In this document: positions 1 to 12,689 of the stretch, piece by piece | How the letters are laid out: each line of letters starts with the position of its first letter | Numbering within the stretch: position 1 is the first letter of the stretch | NCBI GenBank assembly: GCA_036346275.1 | Contig: CM070723.1 | Coordinates: forward strand, 5,394,001 to 5,458,000 | DNA from: Otatea glauca | Taxonomy: Eukaryota > Streptophyta > Magnoliopsida > Poales > Poaceae | DNA: 64,000 nucleotides | Direction of reading: 5' to 3' | Made by a program: the position numbers and the translations under genes | Notes under the pieces: model-generated | Databases searched by the model: none | The model's input: only the letters and a program-made list of their open reading frames with translations | What the model was told of the DNA's origin: nothing

Positions 1-451
1 CGCCTCCGCCGCCGTGAAGGCGAAGTGGCCCGACTGCACGTTCTCCGAGTAGTGCATGCTGTTCCCGTACGGCGACGTCACCTGCATCAACCACCCCGCC
101 ACCACCGGCATCAATACAAGCGCCCAAATCAGTGAATCACCGCGTCGCCGCGGCTTCCCCCAACCCAATCGCGGTCGCTTGATGACGCTTGCTTACCCTG
201 AGGGAGATGCGGTGGGAGTCGGGGAGCTGGGAGTCGGGGGAGTTGGGGTCAGGGCTGACGACGTGGTACTTGCCGACGGTCATGGAGCCGACCTTGATCT
301 CGTCGGAGATGCACTTGGTGTGGCCGGACTCGAGGTCGAACCGGAGCGCGCGCGCCGGCTGCGAGGCCGAGAAGATGACGACGACGAGGAGGAGCAGCGC
401 GGAGGGTGGCAGCCATCTGGGGGCAGGCGGTCGGGGGCGCCGCGTGGCCAT
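1..451 (-). CDS. p24 family protein, delta subfamily (5' part of gene, runs off the window)
   Basis: Type I membrane cargo receptor of COPI/COPII vesicles at the ER-Golgi boundary. Exon 1 is 451-197 (start ATG at 451, 85 codons) and ends at a GTAAGC donor; exon 2 starts at 81 after a TGCAG acceptor and runs off the left edge, so the protein is cut after about 112 residues. Residues 13-36 form a hydrophobic signal peptide ending near ARA. The mature start LRFDLESGHTKCISDEI, and VTSPYGNSMHYSENVQSG then GHFAFTAAEA across the exon junction, are typical of plant p24-delta GOLD domains. The first GOLD Cys (residue 47) is visible; the second Cys, coiled coil, TM segment and KKxx tail lie outside. 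The linker SPDPNSPDSQLPDSHR looks longer than I remember for the family. Confidence 0.88.
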
Positions 452-2705
452 GGCCGGAGATCGGAGAGGGAGGCGAAGCGTGAGCCGTGCGGCAAGGTCG
501 GCTCACGAGGCGGTCTTGGCGTTTGCCGTATTGGGAGGAAATGGTCACTTTTGTGTGTACGACTTTTCTAGAAAATTTAAGCCCATTCCGAATAAAATTG
601 TAAAATAGTCCCGTATCAAGCATACAAGGATCTGAAAGAGCTTACTTTTACAATTTTGTTCATAAGAGGATTAGATTTACTAAAAATAATTAGTACTGGC
701 CTATAAAAGTGATAATTTCTATTGAGAGGGGAAGGTGAGACGATGAGTTGGCTAGTTGCAGCGCAGGTAACGTCAAAGTGATTAAAGTTGGGAGAGTAGC
801 TTGCGACCATGGATTAGTGATTAATCCTTTCGAGTTGTATATTAGTCTCGACGTTTGGATGGATGGGATTGTAATACGGGGCGGGAGAAATTTAGCCACT
901 GGATCTAAGGATCGACGAATAGATTTATCTTGTTTTATATTCTAATTCTATTTTCAGCCTTCACTTCCCTCTATCCAAATGGGCCCCGTTTTTTGAAAAA
1001 ATCATTCAAAATTTGAAAATCGAAATTACCAAGTCGAAAATCGTCAGAAACCGTAGGGTTAAGAAATAAAAAAAATTCAAAAAAATTAAAAAATGCTTAT
1101 TCTTCACCGAAAACCGGTCCGACTAATTGAATGTTCCTTATAGTGGTTTTTAAGCGACTTTCGCTCGGTTTCTTTGAAAATCGAACGGTTTTCACCGTTT
1201 TTCCACCGGTTTACATCGTATAATATTTTTCAACTTTTTTTTTACCTAGATCGGTTTTGAATCTCAAACCGTGGTGGTATGATCGAAAACCGCGGTTTTC
1301 GTCAGTTTTTTAAACTCTGCCCCTGTAGTCTCAAGAATCCCAACCAAAACAACGCAGATTTCACAGTAAATCTATCATGTTCCAAATATGCGCTTGTTAT
1401 GATTAACGGAGCAATAGTGTAAGGTTTTAGCATCGAGAACACAACGAGAGGGATAATTGATCATTTGTCTCATTTTAGTTGGTGCAATTGATTATTTGCC
1501 TCATTTGTCTCACTGACATGTAGTCCTAAGGTTTGCATATCAGTGAGACATCACGGGATAAATGATCAATGGCACAAGTAAATCAGGGCAAGTCATCAAT
1601 TATTCCGGAAACAAGATACCACACCACTTAAACGGACTAATGGTTGGCATTTGTGATGTAATTTCCCTCCTCATACTTACACCTTGTGGATGTAGCCATT
1701 TGGACTCCTCCTTAACTCATTAATTGTTTTTAGATGCTTAACTAATGGTTGGCATTTGTGAAGTAATTTTGCCGTAAGACTAACAGTGGGTTTCTACTCT
1801 TTTAAGGGCAGCGTTTTTCTACTTCCCGCTAACTACTTGTTAATAACCGTCGATATCTTCATCAGTCTAACTGCCACCTGCCTTGTGCCACCCATCCGAC
1901 AATTTACGATTGGGCTGGTTGGATTTGACCTGGCTCGCTGAGAAGCCATCCTGATTGCAAACCATGACAAGAAATCACATACAATGCGGTCATGTAGGAT
2001 ATACAACTTAAGCAGTTACATATAAACCATTAGATTTAAAATGACGGTCTAGATCTTTCGAGATAACTGTTAAAAACACTCCAAACATAAACTGCTCATT
2101 GACTCGATCGGACGACTAAGGCCAGCTTAAGTTACAATATCCATATAGACCGTCCGGGAACCTATCTGTCACTGGGCCAGTGACATCGTTCAGAAATGAG
2201 TGCATGATGTCTGGTAATTTAAGTACAACAGAGAAATTTTATATCAAGCCTGAATTCATGTTGCTATTATGTTATATGGCTCATTATTTGCACGGTTACA
2301 CCTTCGCAACTGAGACTGGCCTTTTCCAATTAAACTTATTCTCTTTTTTTCGATTTTCTCTGACTTGTCAAGAGACACCGAAATTATGCTGCTTTTTCTT
2401 TCTGCAGTTCGACACTTCATAAAATCAAATACCTCCATTGAGAAACACAATACGTTAATATAGTCCGTGATATAATACGTTAATATAAAAGGCTTGTCAG
2501 CTTCCATGCAGATGGATATATAAATGTTCAAAAATATCCATGTGACAGGAGTTACATGACAACTAAATTACCGAAGCACTAGATAGATCAGAAGTGGTCG
2601 ACCTTTCTTCAGATTGGTTATGCTCTGCCAGGCATTAACCTATCTAGTCCTGTCGCTCAACTATACAGAATTTAGCAAAGTTTAATTCATTCTTGGATTA
2701 ACTCA
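452..2705. other. Intergenic region, no recognisable gene
   Basis: Space between the p24 gene and the 3' end of the next minus-strand gene. Short reading frames in it match nothing I recognise. Positions 985-1325 are a degenerate AT-rich repeat (separate entry). The remainder is low-complexity AT-rich grass intergenic DNA and probably holds the p24 promoter in the first few hundred bases. Confidence 0.6.
985..1325. repeat. Degenerate AT-rich repeat with AAAACCG/CGGTTTT words
   Basis: The words GAAAATCG, AAAACCG and CGGTTTT recur on both strands over about 340 bp. The style matches the degenerate elements at 14340-14500, 17750-18490 and 21925-23125, which share GAAATTTCG/CGAAATTT words. It is probably a decayed transposon; I could not define ends or a target duplication. 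Confidence 0.4.
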
Positions 2706-5700
2706 TTAGTCCGAATCTGAGTCCGACATCTCCCACTGACGAGCATCCTTGGGTTCAGGATCAGGGATAGTGGGTTGACCAAAGAGTGACGTGCTAAGCT
2801 TTGGACGAGGACGCCTCTTGGGCTTGGCTTTGTCTTTAGCAGCTTCATCCTGGAAGACACAATATTCCGCCAGAATTCAGCAAAGCCCATAATGGCAAAG
2901 CGAGCATAACAACTTTTCGCTGTGAAATAGACAGTTCTGACTTTCCAATAAAAAAGTTGATTCTGAACACATGGCCTTATATGCTGATAGGGGGAAAAAG
3001 AAAAAAATTTAAGATCAAACACCATTGAATTGACTTTTCATGGGAAGAAATGAACAGCAAACGACGGACCATGTACGACATGGTTAGATTGGTGGTTTGC
3101 TCATATGCTACGAGGCAGGGAACATGATATTCCAGTTACAACTATTGCTCATCTACAGTTAATGCAAAACAACATTACCATTAAGCTGTAGTTAGCTTGA
3201 CTAACAAATGAGAAAGCTGAGCAGAGGGAACATTTGTTTGAATCAGTAAAGAATGCAAGCGAGTATTCATTTCACTTGGTAAATCAAACATGCACTTACC
3301 TGAGGAGCATTTTGAGTTTGTTGGCTGTTCTTGAGCCATATTGTTCCCAATGAAATGCATGCACACAAAAGCAAAGTCGGACCAATCCTTGGGTCAGTCA
3401 GGTAATCTCTGAAACGGAAGCCACTGTTCTGCACCCTCTCTTTTAAAATTTTCCCTGCTGAGCGGATACTTTTGGTACTTCTTAACCATTCCTTACTAGT
3501 TTCCTCTGGTACAAAATCTGGTGCCTTTGAAGTCTAGGTACAGAAAAAGGACACCACTATTCATTAATAATTGGCGGAACAATGTTTGTACTTTGTACGA
3601 AGTAATTATTCTGAAAACGTTGTCATCTCACAGTTTGGTGAAAGCATCATCTTTAACAATGTGATTGACAACCCACAAGCACTGATACCTCTACCATAAA
3701 GAGTTTATTGCAATGGCAAATCTTACTATTGGTGTTAAAAAAAAAGGATTAGTTAGGTGTTCAGATAGACAAAAAGGGTATTAATAATACAATAATGCTT
3801 AGATAGGGAACTAATATCAATCAAATTATGCCAATTGTTAGAAAAGGCAGGACATGAATTGCATAAAGATTGGATCCAGTAAAGCAGCAATTGAGCAAGG
3901 CATATTTGCTATTCTCGCTCTTAAAGTGGCAGTGGAAGTTCACATTTCATTTTTCACGTTAGTTTTTCCCTGTTATTTAAGGAGACATGCTAAAGAGTGT
4001 TCAAAAGGACACGTTAACTCAAGGAGACATGCTAGAGAAAATTCAAAAGGAAAAATGCTTTAAGAGACTTACAAAGTAAGAAATTTCTCTAATATCTCCA
4101 TCTTTGATAATCTGAGAGATCCACTTGTTTATCTGCCAAATTAGACATGAGGTCAAGTCGTAAAGTGTTAACAATGTGTGTGTGTTTTAATTTTCTGCTA
4201 AGCTGCATGACTTGGCCTAATTACAATTGTCAGAAGGCACATATATCATCTGTTAGCACACCATTAGAATGCGCACCTCCTGAATTTCGTCTGGACCGTA
4301 ATACCTTGCCACTAGCTGGGAGGCATCAGTAGTATGCTGTCCCTGGAGAGTCTCCATAAGATTATTCTTTTTCTCAGTTTTCAATGCCTCATATGTTGCA
4401 TTTCTTTGGAAACGGACAATGAATAATACAGGTTTATCATTGTCGTCTCCAAGGCCTCTAGGACCACAAGCTCCATTGTAATCAGTGGCAAGGTAGAAGG
4501 CGCAACTTTTCTGCAAAAAGTGCACTGTTATCCAAATTTACAAACCATAAGAATAAGTCAAAGAACATGTACTTTATTTATAAGAAACACTTATTTGATT
4601 GTTGAGAATGACATGACTTGGCCATTTGCTGAAGCTAGGGTATGAAATGTTTCAGCTACTCTCGTTCCAGCAATGTAACTGGTAATTAAGGACAACGAAT
4701 ACCACCATCCATTGTAGGATTTTGATAATATACACCGAGATGGACATTTCACTAGGCAGAAAACACATCTTTCAGGATTTGTAGCTAATAACTAATAAGC
4801 ACTTGCAAGGATACCTTAATGTTCTAATAGAGATTAATCATTATGATAGAAGGGTACTTTGCATGTGATAAAAGAACAAAAACAGGTCAGTTTCAGGATT
4901 TAAAAAATTGATGAGGCATGCACTACATGTCAATGGTCCTTAGAATCCATATTACATGACAGCCTTTTTGAATCAGATCAAATACTGTTCTACCCACTAG
5001 ATGCTAACATTCTGGCCTGTAAGGCAGTAATATAGCAGTATAATAGTATAGGGCCACGATATTAGATGGTAAGCAAAACCACTAAACCACAATTCTTGTA
5101 AAGAAAAGCAGGTAAATATGCCAGTACCTCAACTAGTTCAGGAAAAGCAGAGCAAATGTCACATCTAACAGTTACTGGTAATATGTATAGTTTCCCTTAT
5201 ATCTAACAGTTACTGTTAATCTGTACAATGTCCTTTGAGGTTTCCTTTTTCTTTCCATCAAAGAATTATTTGTTACAATGCAAGTTGTTGATAGTGCCAA
5301 ACACCCTGAATTACCCCAAAGATTTCAAAACATCTCCTGTGAACCCTGAAAAAGGCACATAATTTCAAAGCATGCAACTCCCAATTCACTCTAATTTTGA
5401 GACATGCAAAACTAGCAGAAAAGGCACTATATTAAAAAAATTATGTACAAATAAAACATTCCGTACTGATTAACAACTAGAAAATTGCTGCCTATAATTG
5501 TAAAATTAAAAAACTTGAATTTGTGATGTAGTCTACCTTCTGCACTTCTCCATCTAACCAAACAAAGGTCAATCTGTCGTCTTTTAAGGCACTCACAGCT
5601 CTTGATACCTCTAGAGAGTTATCGACATTCCCAGAAGTGTTTAGTTGGTCTTGGGCCTTTCGCAGAATCTAAAGAAATTCCAAATTGCAAAAGCAATATA

Positions 5701-8700
5701 AGTTGGCAAACCAGTAATGAACATAAAAATAATAATTTGAGTGCATAAACTCCACCAACTTGTTCATTGCAACTAGCTTAGAAACTTACTTGTCTTTTTT
5801 TACTTAGTTCTACACCAGGACGACCAGCAACGATTACACAATACCAAATCATCATGTCATTTCCAGCACGTGAATGACCTCTAGCATCACAACCCAGCTC
5901 CAAAGATGTGTCACTTCTTAGCTGCCGAAGTTCTGAATTAAAAAAAGAAACAAGTGAATATATTGAAGAGAACACATACTTTCTTTTCAACTAAAAAAGG
6001 TGTACCAATTATAGCATGGCAATTCAGTATAATCAGTATCCATACAGCAAGCTTAATTATACCTTGGTGCTTATGCTCCTCCATTATCTTCGTGAACTCT
6101 GACTTACTAAAGGTTCCTGGATTAGAGGTCAACAATCAGCCTAGGACTTCACACTGCAGAAAACCAAAGAGCTAAATAGGGGAAAGAAGCTTGCCATGGT
6201 ATACAACAGGTTTGGCACCTGGTCCCTTCAAGAAAGCAAGTGCAGGAGCAGATTCCACTCCTAACCTGATACAGAAGAGACAAGAAAATACTAACAAAAA
6301 GATTCCATCATAAATTAATCGTGTCTATTTGGCAATATATTTTACTCTTTTTTCTAGCGAAAGCTATTTTTTGCTTCACTAAAATGCAATAGCTCATTGA
6401 TCTAAAAATATAATCTTTTGAAGGCTTGGTAGCTACTATCTGTATTTTGTAGTATAGTTAACCCTAATTCCCTGTAGAAGAGCTAGGGCTTCTTTATAAA
6501 TGAGTTATTTTTTGGTGCTCAGCAACTTAAAGGTTGATATATATAAACACTTTCAATCAGTAAGAACTAACAACTGTTCTTCAGGGAACAAGGATTAGGA
6601 AACAGATCCTCGACCAAAGGTTTAATCAGTCAAATTCAGACCTAAACTGACTCGAGGCTCTTCTATTGGATTATTGACGGTGAATCCACCATCATAAGTG
6701 GCATGGTATAAACACATGAAAAGGCACGTAAACAACAACAACAACAATCGTTAAAACAATAACAATAGAGCAAAAGGGAAAGGTTATAGCAAACAAAAAA
6801 CAATTAAGTGATTCTTATCCAAGAATAGAAGGTAATACGAAGGGATAAGCACATCAAACAAAAAACAATTAAGTGATTCTTATCCAAGAATAGAAGGTAA
6901 TACGAAGGGATAAGCACATCAACTAGTAGCTTTATGTATGACTATCATAATCAATTCACTGGAAAGATGAAGCTGTAGTGAATAAAGGTCTAACAAGTGC
7001 ATGATGTGTTTTTGAAGTTAACGGATTTAGCTAGGAGGAGGTTTAAATGCTTAATAGAATTTAGTAACTTGTATCAACAGAAGAAATTTTCACATTTACT
7101 AATTAAAACATGTATTAACTATTAAATTATCAGCCACATAGTAACAATTATAACACTAAAATGTAATATATTAATGCTAACACAGGCACAAATAAGAGAT
7201 AACAGCAAATTGTACATAAAGGACATACGAATTCCACCAAATTTGGGATTCATCTTCTTTCCATAGGACAAATGCAAATGACGCATAGCTTGAATACTCT
7301 TGGGCAGCTTGGCGAAGGAATGGAGCAGCCCGTTCCCCAGTACTTGAGAAAAAGATAGCCTTGACCTATGTAACACATGCAAAAGATGGCATGACTAATT
7401 ATGATTGGAAAAAAAGAAAAGAACTCAAAAAGTCCTGCATAATGTTTTTCTGAGTGTTGATCCTTCCAATAGATTTATTAAGTGTGTTTCCTTAGAAATG
7501 AACATAAGCATATACTCCAGGTGCACATAGAAAGTGATGCAAGTAATTCCATAAGGAAAATAGCTACAGATGCACAAGTGTATGATGCAATAAGCAGTAA
7601 ATTTATTGCACCTTATGATGGCCGCTCTTCCCAATGAATTGGGGCCCCTGAAAATGATATCAGATCTGCCTTAGAAACATAATCCCTCTAAGATAAAAGC
7701 CTATGTAACTAAAGTGCAATTCTAGAATAACAATGAACAGTGCAGCAAGTTATAAAATAACATGAATCGTGCATAGAGGAGTGTATTCATTGGCTATGTA
7801 CTTATATTTCCAGTAGGTCATGATCAAGCAACTTAAATCAAGTCATGATATGCTAAGATTAGGAATCACTGTTGCAAATAAACTAGTGAACATGGAACTG
7901 AGTCCTGAATTCCACTAACTATGAAAGGATAAAACCTCAGCTAATCAAACTAGAATCTAGATGTTTAAGCATTGGAGAGTATTTACTTAAACTGGCATAA
8001 TAACTTGGAGAATATTTACTTAACTGGCATAAGAATAAAGATATCAAACAATGGAACCAATAAGGCAGTTTCATATGTAACATTCAGTAGGCCATATTTA
8101 ATAGCTAAACCAAATGATGGATTTACTCAATAGCTCTTTATTTCCATGAGTTAGCAATGTTTTGCCTTTTGCACTACTGTTAGCTGCTTGTGACTTAATA
8201 TGATTCTTTAGAACAACTGAATAACCACATAAATAGGAATAAAATATTCAAGATATAGTATCAATCATAAATCTCACCAATGTCTCCTTTGAATAGTACA
8301 AGATCCGAGGTAAACCAACAACTGATGTTGCTACCCAGTCAACAACTGAATCCACAAAGAGCTCACCTGGGTACCTAGGCATAGGAAACTAGGTTATATT
8401 GACTAAATACCATAAATGGCATGTCTTTAGAATGGACGGAAAAGGGAAAGCATTAAAATAATAACAGGAATAGGTGGGTCACACTCTTATTATTTCTCTA
8501 ATCAGAATAGTCACCTCATGTAACAGGATGGACTTCTGCAGTTAGCAGTGTATGCAACAAGAGCTGGCATACCTGCATGTTTAGAATGAATATAAAGTGA
8601 GAACATACAACAAAAAGAAGCCTTTGTTTTTTTCAAAAAAAATATAAAGGACATGTATTGTTCCAACCAATAAAAATTAACATTTAAACTTTGGGGCAAA

Positions 8701-11700
8701 CTTTTAGGAAGTCTTTGTGTCGATGCTCATCAAATTGAAAAGATCCCTCATTTCTTAGTCACAAATGATGAACTGCCAATACTCTTTGGCTTCCATAGTA
8801 ATTCCCAGTAGCAGATCAAGTTCATTTATATTAACTTCACACGATAACCTGATTTTACCTACTCTGAATGTTCCTGCTCATTTTGACAAATTCTATGTAA
8901 CAACTCACACCACCCAAAGTAAGCATTTACATGTGTTGCACTTGCACTGATAAGTGATAACACCCAAAATAAGATTTCCATTTGTTGCACTTGCACTGAT
9001 AACACCTGGAAAACTTTCTTCTAGTTCATCTTATGGTTAACGGGGGCCTGTTTCATTGACATACCATTACGGAAAAATGGCTGCTTCAAGAACCTTTTTT
9101 CTGAAAAATGACCAGTCAGTTGTGTATCACCAAGTTCAACCATAGCAGTGTTGGCCACACCATCCAATCGAGTTACTAGATCATGAAACAAAATATTTTG
9201 TCAGCAACAAAAAAGGAATATAAGACATTGTTTAGTCCACACATAGAGTCTATATAGAAAATTTAAATTTTGCATTGTTGGAGACTAGCTATATTTCTGC
9301 TGACACTTGATAAAACCATATTATTTGGGAAAAGAATTGAAAATGCTGTCAACTCAACTTTCAACAGATCCAAAAAAAGTACTGCTCAAACAAAATGGTC
9401 AAAACATAAGTTTACATACTTAACAAACGATCTGAATCTTAAATAACAAATCTTAAATGGAATGCATTAAAGTGCCAAAAGTTCATGCCAGCCAAAAGCA
9501 CCAAAAACTTCAGTAGGTATATCTGATTAGAACAGAATATGATTTTCTCTATATACGATGACATATCAATTTAAAAGAGAAAATGAACAATGCATTAAAA
9601 CAATAGCAAACGATCTGAATCTTAAATAACAAATCTAAAATGGAATGCTTTAAAGTGCCAAAAGTTCATGTCAGCCAAAAGCACAAAACACTTCAGCAGA
9701 TATATCTGATTAGAACAGAATGTGATTTTCTCTATATATGACATGCCAATCTAAAAGAAAGAAAAAATGAACAATGCATTAAAACAATATGCATTTTTCT
9801 CGATCTCACACCTGCAATTTGTCATAACTCCAATTGGCACTCATCCTCCTAAAATAATACCAACTGCTATGAAATAGTTTGGACACAAAAATCGATGCAA
9901 ATCAGTTCCTCCACAGCAAATGCTTTCAAGGAAGACTGCCGCTTCCATTTTTCATGGTGTCTAAATATGTTGTCAAAAGCAGCAATGCACAAAATGGTAA
10001 TGAAGTGAGCGTGAAGAACATACCAATTTGTTTCCAGTACTCAATAAATTGAGCGCAACGAGGACTCCCCTTTGAATAAACCTACAAAATAAAACAAAAA
10101 ACAGATGGCATCAGGAGATTCTTTCCAAGATTCCTAGAAAAAGATAATTATTAAAAATCGTGCTTACAAAATGTAATACAACACTGGAAGCTTACACTGA
10201 TAACATAAAGCAAAAAGTTTAGGACTTTTATCTTACCAGTATGAGTAATGGGTATTCTTCAGCAATAGCAGACATGAATGATTCATATGTGAGTACATTG
10301 AAGGCGTAATCTGTCGAATCTATGAAATGGAAATGGTTTCATGTCAAGTAAAGCGAAAGAGAGCGAGAGAGAGAGTAAAACATCAGTCCTAATTATAAGA
10401 AACTAGATAACCAGAACTTACGAAGTAAAGAATCTTTTAACAATGGGAGATCTATTTTCAGAAAGTGCTCCTTTTGGTATCTTTCTTTCACTCTCTCGAT
10501 GACATCCTACCATGATAAAAAGGAATAACTGAGGGTTAGCCCAGAAAGAAACACAGAAGTGAAAAAGAAAGTTTCCATTGCGCATACACAAGCATGCATG
10601 AGAGGGAGGGAGGGAGAGAGATCACCATATGCTGATCCAGACCAAAAAGATCATAATCCCTCTTCAAAATTGAATTTGTCAACAGCTCATATGCATAACG
10701 AATCTGTACAAAACATCACAAAATTGTGAAGCTCCATATTACTAGAATAACAAAGCCAACACTAAGCATTCTGAAAGGTAAGGTGTTGGCTCATAGGCTG
10801 GATGATTCTTAAATGACAGAAGATGTTTGGTTCAAAAGTGTATGCGAGTCCTTTAGTTGGAACTTTAAAATTGAAACTACAGGGACCAAACAAGTACTGT
10901 ATGTAGAAACACGAATAGTGAACTTGCTTCTCAAGGTGCCTTGATGCACTGTGGAAAGCTGTTTCAGGACCCATGCATAGAACATAGAAAATTTTTCTAT
11001 GAAAATATATCTGTATCCTACATGAAAATTGCAAAGGCTAGTAGACTGGATTATGGATTTTGATCTCACCTTTATAATATCAACAGTCGATTGATGATTC
11101 GTTTCAGATAGCCTGAGATGACATCGAGAAAAGAATAATTCATTTTTTTTTGTGAAGAAGGTATCCAAAAGAACATAAAAGCAAGCATGACACAGCAAGA
11201 GCCAACAAGTATATTGATGCAAACAACTTTTTTCAGTTTCAGGTTTGGAAACACTTTCAGGGCTCATGAGAGTCATATTTCACCAAAAGTGCTAATTATC
11301 GCCTCACAGTAGTTATTCACCGCCGCGTGCTTGGTGTCCACACACACTAGCCTCTGTACAAACAAAACTTTGCAGCTAACGGATGCAAGCTGCATGCATT
11401 CATCCACGGTATCTTACTAATTTTTCCTCCAAAACTAGTATCTTACTTAGGCACTTGACAGGTAAAAAGAATGTATTTTTGCCTAATCGCAAAGCTGGGA
11501 ATTTGAAATTTGAAGCATAGGCAAGCACTGATCATGTCCAACCAACACCTCCCTTATGCAGAACAGCTAAACTAGACTAAATTTTACCACTAACAAAGCT
11601 GCGAGATTTATCACACAATACAGCAACACTACCAAACTGGTAAACTTCGAATAGATGCCCGGCCCCATTAAGACCACATCGCACAAAATTATTCGTCTAT

Positions 11701-12105
11701 TGCCCAAACAGATCTCATGGACAGCACTTGCCACTACAGATTCGACAGAACAAAGCACACAGTAGAATTAAATCAGAAATAGTCAGCTAAGCTGAATCAA
11801 TCGCGCTCACCACTCCTTGGAGAGCTGCTCGTAGGCCTCGACCACCCTCTCGACCGGCGCAAACTTCTCGATCCCGAGCACTGCGAACAAAACGAACAAC
11901 CAAGCCCCCGAAAAAAAATCTCAGAAGCTGCCCAAATCGACCGGAACCGTGTGGAATCGGAGAGCGCGAGGCGGGGACGGGGGCTCTCACCGTCGTAGTG
12001 GGAGGGTGGGAAGGAGTTGGGCAGGACAAAGAGCTGGAAGAGGAAGCCGGCGGCGAAGAAGACGATCGGCAGCCAGTAGCGGCGCACCTCCGCCGGAATC
12101 GCCAT
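2706..12105 (-). CDS. J-like plus thioredoxin-like membrane protein (DnaJ-related, 20 exons, 680 aa)
   Basis: Exons, all with in-frame joins: 12105-11991, 11880-11811, 11112-11070, 10703-10626, 10506-10422, 10319-10237, 10081-10024, 9175-9065, 8572-8515, 8374-8278, 7647-7612, 7365-7229, 6265-6195, 6116-6063, 5932-5790, 5668-5537, 4510-4277, 4132-4073, 3533-3300, 2849-2706. Residues 11-28 are a membrane anchor. A J-like region starts at SHYDVLGIEKF (residue 36) and ends near YAYELLTNSILKRDYDLF, but it lacks the HPD motif between helices II and III. A thioredoxin-like fold follows (LLILVYSKGSPRCAQF), with one Cys where PDIs have CxxC. A second hydrophobic segment covers about 606-622, and the tail is Lys/Arg-rich, ending EMSDSDSD. 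By family resemblance (DNAJC16-like/ERdj type) it is probably an ER-membrane folding factor. Intron 13 uses a GC donor. Confidence 0.85.
6790..6919. repeat. Perfect 65-bp tandem duplication inside an intron
   Basis: Units 6790-6854 and 6855-6919 read identically base for base. They lie in intron 12 of the J-like gene, away from both splice sites. Identity implies a recent duplication. Confidence 0.93.
9424..9789. repeat. Imperfect tandem duplication of about 183 bp inside an intron
   Basis: Unit 1 (about 9424-9606) and unit 2 (about 9607-9789) share long stretches such as CAAACGATCTGAATCTTAAA and AACAATGCATTAAAACAATA, with scattered substitutions and small indels. Located in intron 7 of the J-like gene; older than the 65-bp duplication at 6790. 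Confidence 0.9.
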
Positions 12106-12427
12106 CGGGGAGGGGGAGCGCGGGCGAAAAAGGCAAGGAGATATCGATGGATTCGGGGGTTTTGCAACTTTGCGTGGCGACGAGGACTTCGCCTTAATTA
12201 AGGCTTTTAAGAGTTCGTTAATTTGAACATTACATCTACTATTGTTCTTACACCGTTCAAAAGAAAAGGTCTTATTTTTTTTCTTTGTTATATATATGGC
12301 TGTGATCTGGTACATCATTAGTTCAAATTTGCAGGTGCTTCGGTATGTTTTGTGAGTGGAATTCGATTGCTGATTTTTTTCCGAGAGTGAAGTAGTGGTG
12401 TTCATAAACACAAGTCCTTTATAAACT

Positions 12428-12525
12428 TTGAAGTAGCGCCGCCGCTTGTTTCAGGTGCGGAGCCTTGATATATGTACGCGCGGTTGCGGTTGAAGTAGCG
12501 CCGCCGCTTGTTTCAGGTGCGGAGC
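12428..12525. repeat. 36-bp direct repeat, period 62 bp, upstream of the J-like gene
   Basis: The 36-bp word at 12428-12463 (starting TTGAAGTAGCGCCGCCGCTT) recurs unchanged at 12490-12525. It lies about 320-420 bp upstream of the start codon at 12105, so it may fall in the distal promoter. No protein-coding signal is seen. Confidence 0.9.
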
Positions 12526-12689
12526 ACCGAGCACCCCGTACGCGCACTCGGCCTCCGCGGCGCCGGCGTCCCCGAATAAACTTTGCATCGATCGTGGCCG
12601 GTAAAACTAGTGCACGTCTAAAGTACTAGGCAGAGCGCGCCCGCGATACCGCGCAGCGAAAAAGAATTTGGTTCTAGGCTTTTTAAAAA

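Noticed and set aside
11286..11345. Possible extra exon (reads WLVCVDTKHAAVNNYCEAII after an AG) in the J-like gene
   Set aside because: The exon at 11112-11070 fits phase and gives LSETNHQSTVDIIK directly before IRYAYELL; adding the other piece breaks the J-like layout.
12106..12411. Upstream in-frame extension of J-like exon 1 to an ATG at 12411
   Set aside because: The upstream residues are low-complexity and Lys/Asn-rich; the ATG at 12105 starts immediately before the membrane anchor and suits family length.
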